Part shown: positions 4,332-7,098 of the stretch, in pieces
Numbering within the stretch: position 1 is the first letter of the stretch
How the letters are laid out: every line of letters begins with the position of its first letter
Origin: Pseudomonas sp.
Lineage (GTDB): Bacteria > Pseudomonadota > Gammaproteobacteria > Pseudomonadales > Pseudomonadaceae
DNA: 7,098 nt
NCBI GenBank assembly: GCA_029239415.1
Contig: JAQZAY010000194.1
Location: forward strand, 1 to 7,098
Direction of reading: 5' to 3'
Notes under the pieces: generated by a model
Seen by the model: the letters and a program-made list of their open reading frames with translations, nothing else
Databases searched by the model: none
Told to the model about the DNA's origin: nothing
Program-made: the position numbers and the translations under genes

Positions 4332-7098
4332 TCAAGCCTCTTCCTCGCCCGCCAGCAGTTGCTCCTCGAGGGCCTCGCGGTAACTGCCCGGCTCCTGCCA
4401 CAGGCCGCGCTGCTGGGCCTCGATCAGGCGCTCGGTGATGTCGCGCAGGGCTTCGGGGTTGTGCTGGCGGATGAAATCGCGGGTCGCCGGGTCGAGCACG
4501 TAGGCTTCGGCCAGCGACTGGTAATGGTGATCGTCGATCAGGTGGGTGGTCGCATCGAAGGCGAACAGGTTGTCGACCGTGGCGGCCAGCTCGAAGGCGC
4601 CTTTATAGCCGTGGCGCTTGATGCCGTCGATCCACTTGGGGTTCAGCGCGCGGGCGCGGATCACCCGGTTGAGCTCTTCCTTGAGGGTGCGGATGCGCGG
4701 GCGATCGGCCTGGCTGTGATCGCCGTGATAGCTGGCCACCGTACCGGCGACCTGGCTCTGGGCGGCGGCCAGCATGCCGCCCTGGAACTGGTAATAGTCG
4801 TTGGAGTCGAGCAGGTCGTGCTCGTGGTTGTCCTGGTTGTGCACCACCGCCTGCACCTGTGACAGGCGCCGGGCGAAGTCGGCGCGCGCGGGCGTGCCTT
4901 CGTCGCGGGCACCGTAGGCGTAGCCGCCGTGGTTGAGATAGACCTCGGCCAGGTCGTCGCGGGTGTTCCACAGGCGGCCATCGATAGCATTCTGTATCCC
5001 CGCCCCATAGGCGCCAGGCTTGGCGCCGAAGATCCGCCAGCCCGCCTGCCGCGCGGCCTGCTCCGCCTCCAGGCCTTGGGCCAGCAGCGCCTCGCGTTCG
5101 GTGCGTACCTTGGCGGCCAGTGGATTGAGAGCGTCCGGCTCGTCCAGGGACGCCACGGCCTGGACCGCGGCGTCGAACAACCGGATCAGGTTGCCGAAGG
5201 CGTCGCGGAAGAAGCCCGAGACGCGCAGGGTCACATCGACCCGCGGACGATCCAGCAGGCTCAGGGGCAGGATCTCGAAGTCGTCGACCCGCTGGCTGCC
5301 ACTGGCCCACACCGGGCGCACGCCCAGCAGCGCCATGGCCTGGGCAATGTCGTCGCCACCGGTGCGCATGGTCGCCGTACCCCATACCGACAGCCCCAGC
5401 TGGCGCAGGTGGTCGCCGTGGTCTTGCAGGTGGCGCTCGAGAATCAGGTTGGCCGAGGCAAAACCCAGGCGCCAGGCCGTGGTGGTAGGCAGGTTACGCA
5501 CATCGACGGTATAGAAGTTGCGCCCTGTCGGCAGCACGTCGAGGCGCCCACGGCTAGGCGCGCCGCTGGGCCCGGCGGGCACGAAGCGACCGGCCAGTGC
5601 CGCCAGCAGGCCGTCGAGCTCCGCAGGCCCGCAGGCATCCAGGCTCGGCGCCACGTGCGTTGCCAGGACATCGAGCACGGCCTGCACGGGTTGCCACTGC
5701 GGCGTTTGCGGCACCTGCGCCTGCCCGTGCAATGCAGTCTCGATCAGACGCATGGCCAGCAGTTCGAGGCGCTCGCGGGTGTCGCCGCAGGTACGCCAGG
5801 GCTCGTCGCTCAGGCTGTGCAGCAGGCCCGGACGCGGCCCTTGCCATGGCTGGCCAAGGTCGGCGTCGAGCGGGTCGAAGCCCAGCTCCAGGGCCTTGGC
5901 CAGGGCGCGAATCAGGCTGGCATTGCCCTCGCGGCCATCCCCGCGCGCCACGCGCAGCAGGGCCAGCAAGGTATCCAGGCGCAAGCGTCCCTGCGGCGAC
6001 TGGCCGAACACATGCAGGCCATCGCGGATCTGCGACTCCTTGAGGTCGCACAGGTAGGTATCCAGCCGCGGCAGCCACACGTCGGCGTCTTCCAGGCCCC
6101 CTTCGAGCTGCAGTTCCCGGTCGATATGGTTGGCCTTGACCAGCTCGAGGATATCGCGCTGCAATTCGCGGGCGCGGCGCGGGTCGAGCAGCTGCGCCTC
6201 GTAGTACTCGTCGGCCAGGCGCTCCAGGTGGCGCAGCGGACCATAGGTCTCGGCGCGGGTCAAAGGCGGCATCAGGTGATCGATGATCACCGCCTGGGTG
6301 CGGCGCTTGGCCTGGGCGCCCTCGCCCGGGTCGTTGACGATGAACGGATAGATGTTCGGCAACGGGCCGAGCAATGCATCGGGCCAGCACTCGGCAGACA
6401 GGCCCACGCCCTTGCCCGGCAGCCACTCCAGGTTGCCGTGCTTGCCGACATGGATCAGCGCGTCGGCGGCATAGGCGCGGCGCAGCCAGAAATAGAACGC
6501 CAGGTAGCCATGTGGCGGCACCAGGTCGGGGTCGTGGTAGACCGCGCTGGGGTCGAGCTGGTAACCGCGTGCGGGCTGGATGCCGACAAAGGTCAGGCCA
6601 AGGCGCAGCCCGGCGACCATCATTCGCCCGCCGCGGTACATCGGGTCCTGCTCCGGCGGACCCCAGCGCTCCAGCACCGCCTGCTGGTTGGCAGCGGGCA
6701 AGGCGACGAAGGCGACGCGGTACTCGGCCAGCTCCAGGCTCTGGCCGCAGGGACGCTGGTCGAGGTGGTCGAGGTCGTTGGTCACCCCGCCCAGCAGCGC
6801 GTGGATCAGCGCAGTACCACTGCACGGCAGCTCGCCGACGGGGTAGCCCTGGTCCTTGAGCGCCTGCAGGATGTTCAACGCCGCGGCCGGGGTGTCCAGG
6901 CCGACGCCGTTGCCGATGCGCCCGTCACGGGTCGGGTAGTTGGCCAGCACCAGGGCCACGCGCTTGTGCCCATTGGGCAGGCGCGCCAGCTCGACCCAGC
7001 GCCGGGCCAGCTCGGCGACGAAATCCATGCGCTCGGGGTGCGGACGGTAGCAGACCACGTCCGACTGGCTGCGTTCGCTGCGCCAGGCCAGGTCCTTG
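4332..7098 (-). CDS. cobN: Cobaltochelatase large subunit CobN, 5' part outside the window
   Basis: CobN is the large, substrate-binding subunit of the ATP-dependent chelatase that inserts cobalt into hydrogenobyrinic acid a,c-diamide in the late-insertion (aerobic) cobalamin route. The frame is open to the window edge (residues KDLAWRSERSQSD precede the first candidate start, a GTG at 7058 that is simply an internal valine). The visible 921 residues are therefore the C-terminal part of a protein usually near 1250 aa. Family hallmarks include HVGKHGNLEWLPGKG (HGNLEW encoded at 6423-6440) and LLGPLPNIYPFIVNDPGEG. Later come a GRNFYTVDVRNLPTTTAW stretch, GTATMRTGGDD, a KPGAYGAGIQ segment and a C-terminal NPEALRDITERLIEAQQRG. 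No disruption is visible. It ends in TGA at 4332-4334, one base before chlI, so the two are clearly cotranscribed. The operon promoter, and any B12 riboswitch, would lie to the right of the window. Confidence 0.97.
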   Translation of the reverse strand, partial: KDLAWRSERSQSDVVCYRPHPERMDFVAELARRWVELARLPNGHKRVALVLANYPTRDGRIGNGVGLDTPAAALNILQALKDQGYPVGELPCSGTALIHALLGGVTNDLDHLDQRPCGQSLELAEYRVAFVALPAANQQAVLERWGPPEQDPMYRGGRMMVAGLRLGLTFVGIQPARGYQLDPSAVYHDPDLVPPHGYLAFYFWLRRAYAADALIHVGKHGNLEWLPGKGVGLSAECWPDALLGPLPNIYPFIVNDPGEGAQAKRRTQAVIIDHLMPPLTRAETYGPLRHLERLADEYYEAQLLDPRRARELQRDILELVKANHIDRELQLEGGLEDADVWLPRLDTYLCDLKESQIRDGLHVFGQSPQGRLRLDTLLALLRVARGDGREGNASLIRALAKALELGFDPLDADLGQPWQGPRPGLLHSLSDEPWRTCGDTRERLELLAMRLIETALHGQAQVPQTPQWQPVQAVLDVLATHVAPSLDACGPAELDGLLAALAGRFVPAGPSGAPSRGRLDVLPTGRNFYTVDVRNLPTTTAWRLGFASANLILERHLQDHGDHLRQLGLSVWGTATMRTGGDDIAQAMALLGVRPVWASGSQRVDDFEILPLSLLDRPRVDVTLRVSGFFRDAFGNLIRLFDAAVQAVASLDEPDALNPLAAKVRTEREALLAQGLEAEQAARQAGWRIFGAKPGAYGAGIQNAIDGRLWNTRDDLAEVYLNHGGYAYGARDEGTPARADFARRLSQVQAVVHNQDNHEHDLLDSNDYYQFQGGMLAAAQSQVAGTVASYHGDHSQADRPRIRTLKEELNRVIRARALNPKWIDGIKRHGYKGAFELAATVDNLFAFDATTHLIDDHHYQSLAEAYVLDPATRDFIRQHNPEALRDITERLIEAQQRGLWQEPGSYREALEEQLLAGEEEA

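Noticed and set aside
3425..4862. Long + strand open frames (3425-4438 and 3540-4862) opposite chlI and cobN
   Set aside because: They are antisense to well-recognised chelatase genes, have low-complexity Arg/Ala/Gln-rich or Ser-rich composition, and lack ribosome binding sites.
5554..6825. 423-aa - strand frame inside cobN
   Set aside because: It is an out-of-frame shadow of cobN, very rich in Arg, Ala, Gly and Pro, with no recognisable domain.

Overview
The window is GC-rich, compactly coded DNA that looks like a Pseudomonas chromosome, probably of the P. putida group. This taxonomic guess rests on codon use, protein style and gene order (cobN, chlI, chlD-like VWA gene), not on a database search. 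There are five coding loci and no RNA genes, CRISPR arrays, insertion sequences or phage genes.

Left part: a 5'-truncated protein of unknown function on the + strand (1-693) meets a convergent regulator on the - strand (713-2038). The regulator is a VpsR-like bacterial enhancer-binding protein: a degenerate receiver-like N-terminus, an AAA+ domain and a Fis-type HTH. Its sigma-54 contact loop reads GAFPGA instead of GAFTGA, and the usual phosphoacceptor aspartate position holds arginine. A divergent intergenic region of about 330 bases (2039-2368) carries overlapping palindromes next to the regulator's ribosome binding site. It separates the regulator from a small unknown + strand gene (2369-2635).

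Right part: a - strand operon for late (aerobic-route) cobalt insertion in vitamin B12 synthesis. It reads cobN (runs off the right edge), chlI (3317-4330), then a von Willebrand A domain reading frame (2649-3296). CobN is the large chelatase subunit, and the ChlI/ChlD-type proteins are the AAA+ motor subunits in place of CobS/CobT. cobN and chlI are one base apart.

The main finding is at the chlI/VWA junction. The chlI frame ends in GCA AAA AAG CCC TGA, and the VWA frame is the -1 frame, open back through this point. The A_AAA_AAG heptamer has a Shine-Dalgarno-like GGGAGG 13 nt upstream. Six nt downstream is a perfect 8-bp GC-rich stem, extendable to 12 bp with one bulge. The VWA frame has no convincing start codon of its own. 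This is the layout of a programmed -1 ribosomal frameshift: normal termination would give a 337-aa small (ChlI) subunit and frameshifting a 560-aa ChlD-like medium subunit (AAA+ domain, Pro/Gln-rich linker, VWA domain). Two motor subunits of the cobaltochelatase would then come from one gene. Frameshifting in chlD genes of B12 producers has been reported before, so the principle is not new; the site here is read directly from the sequence.
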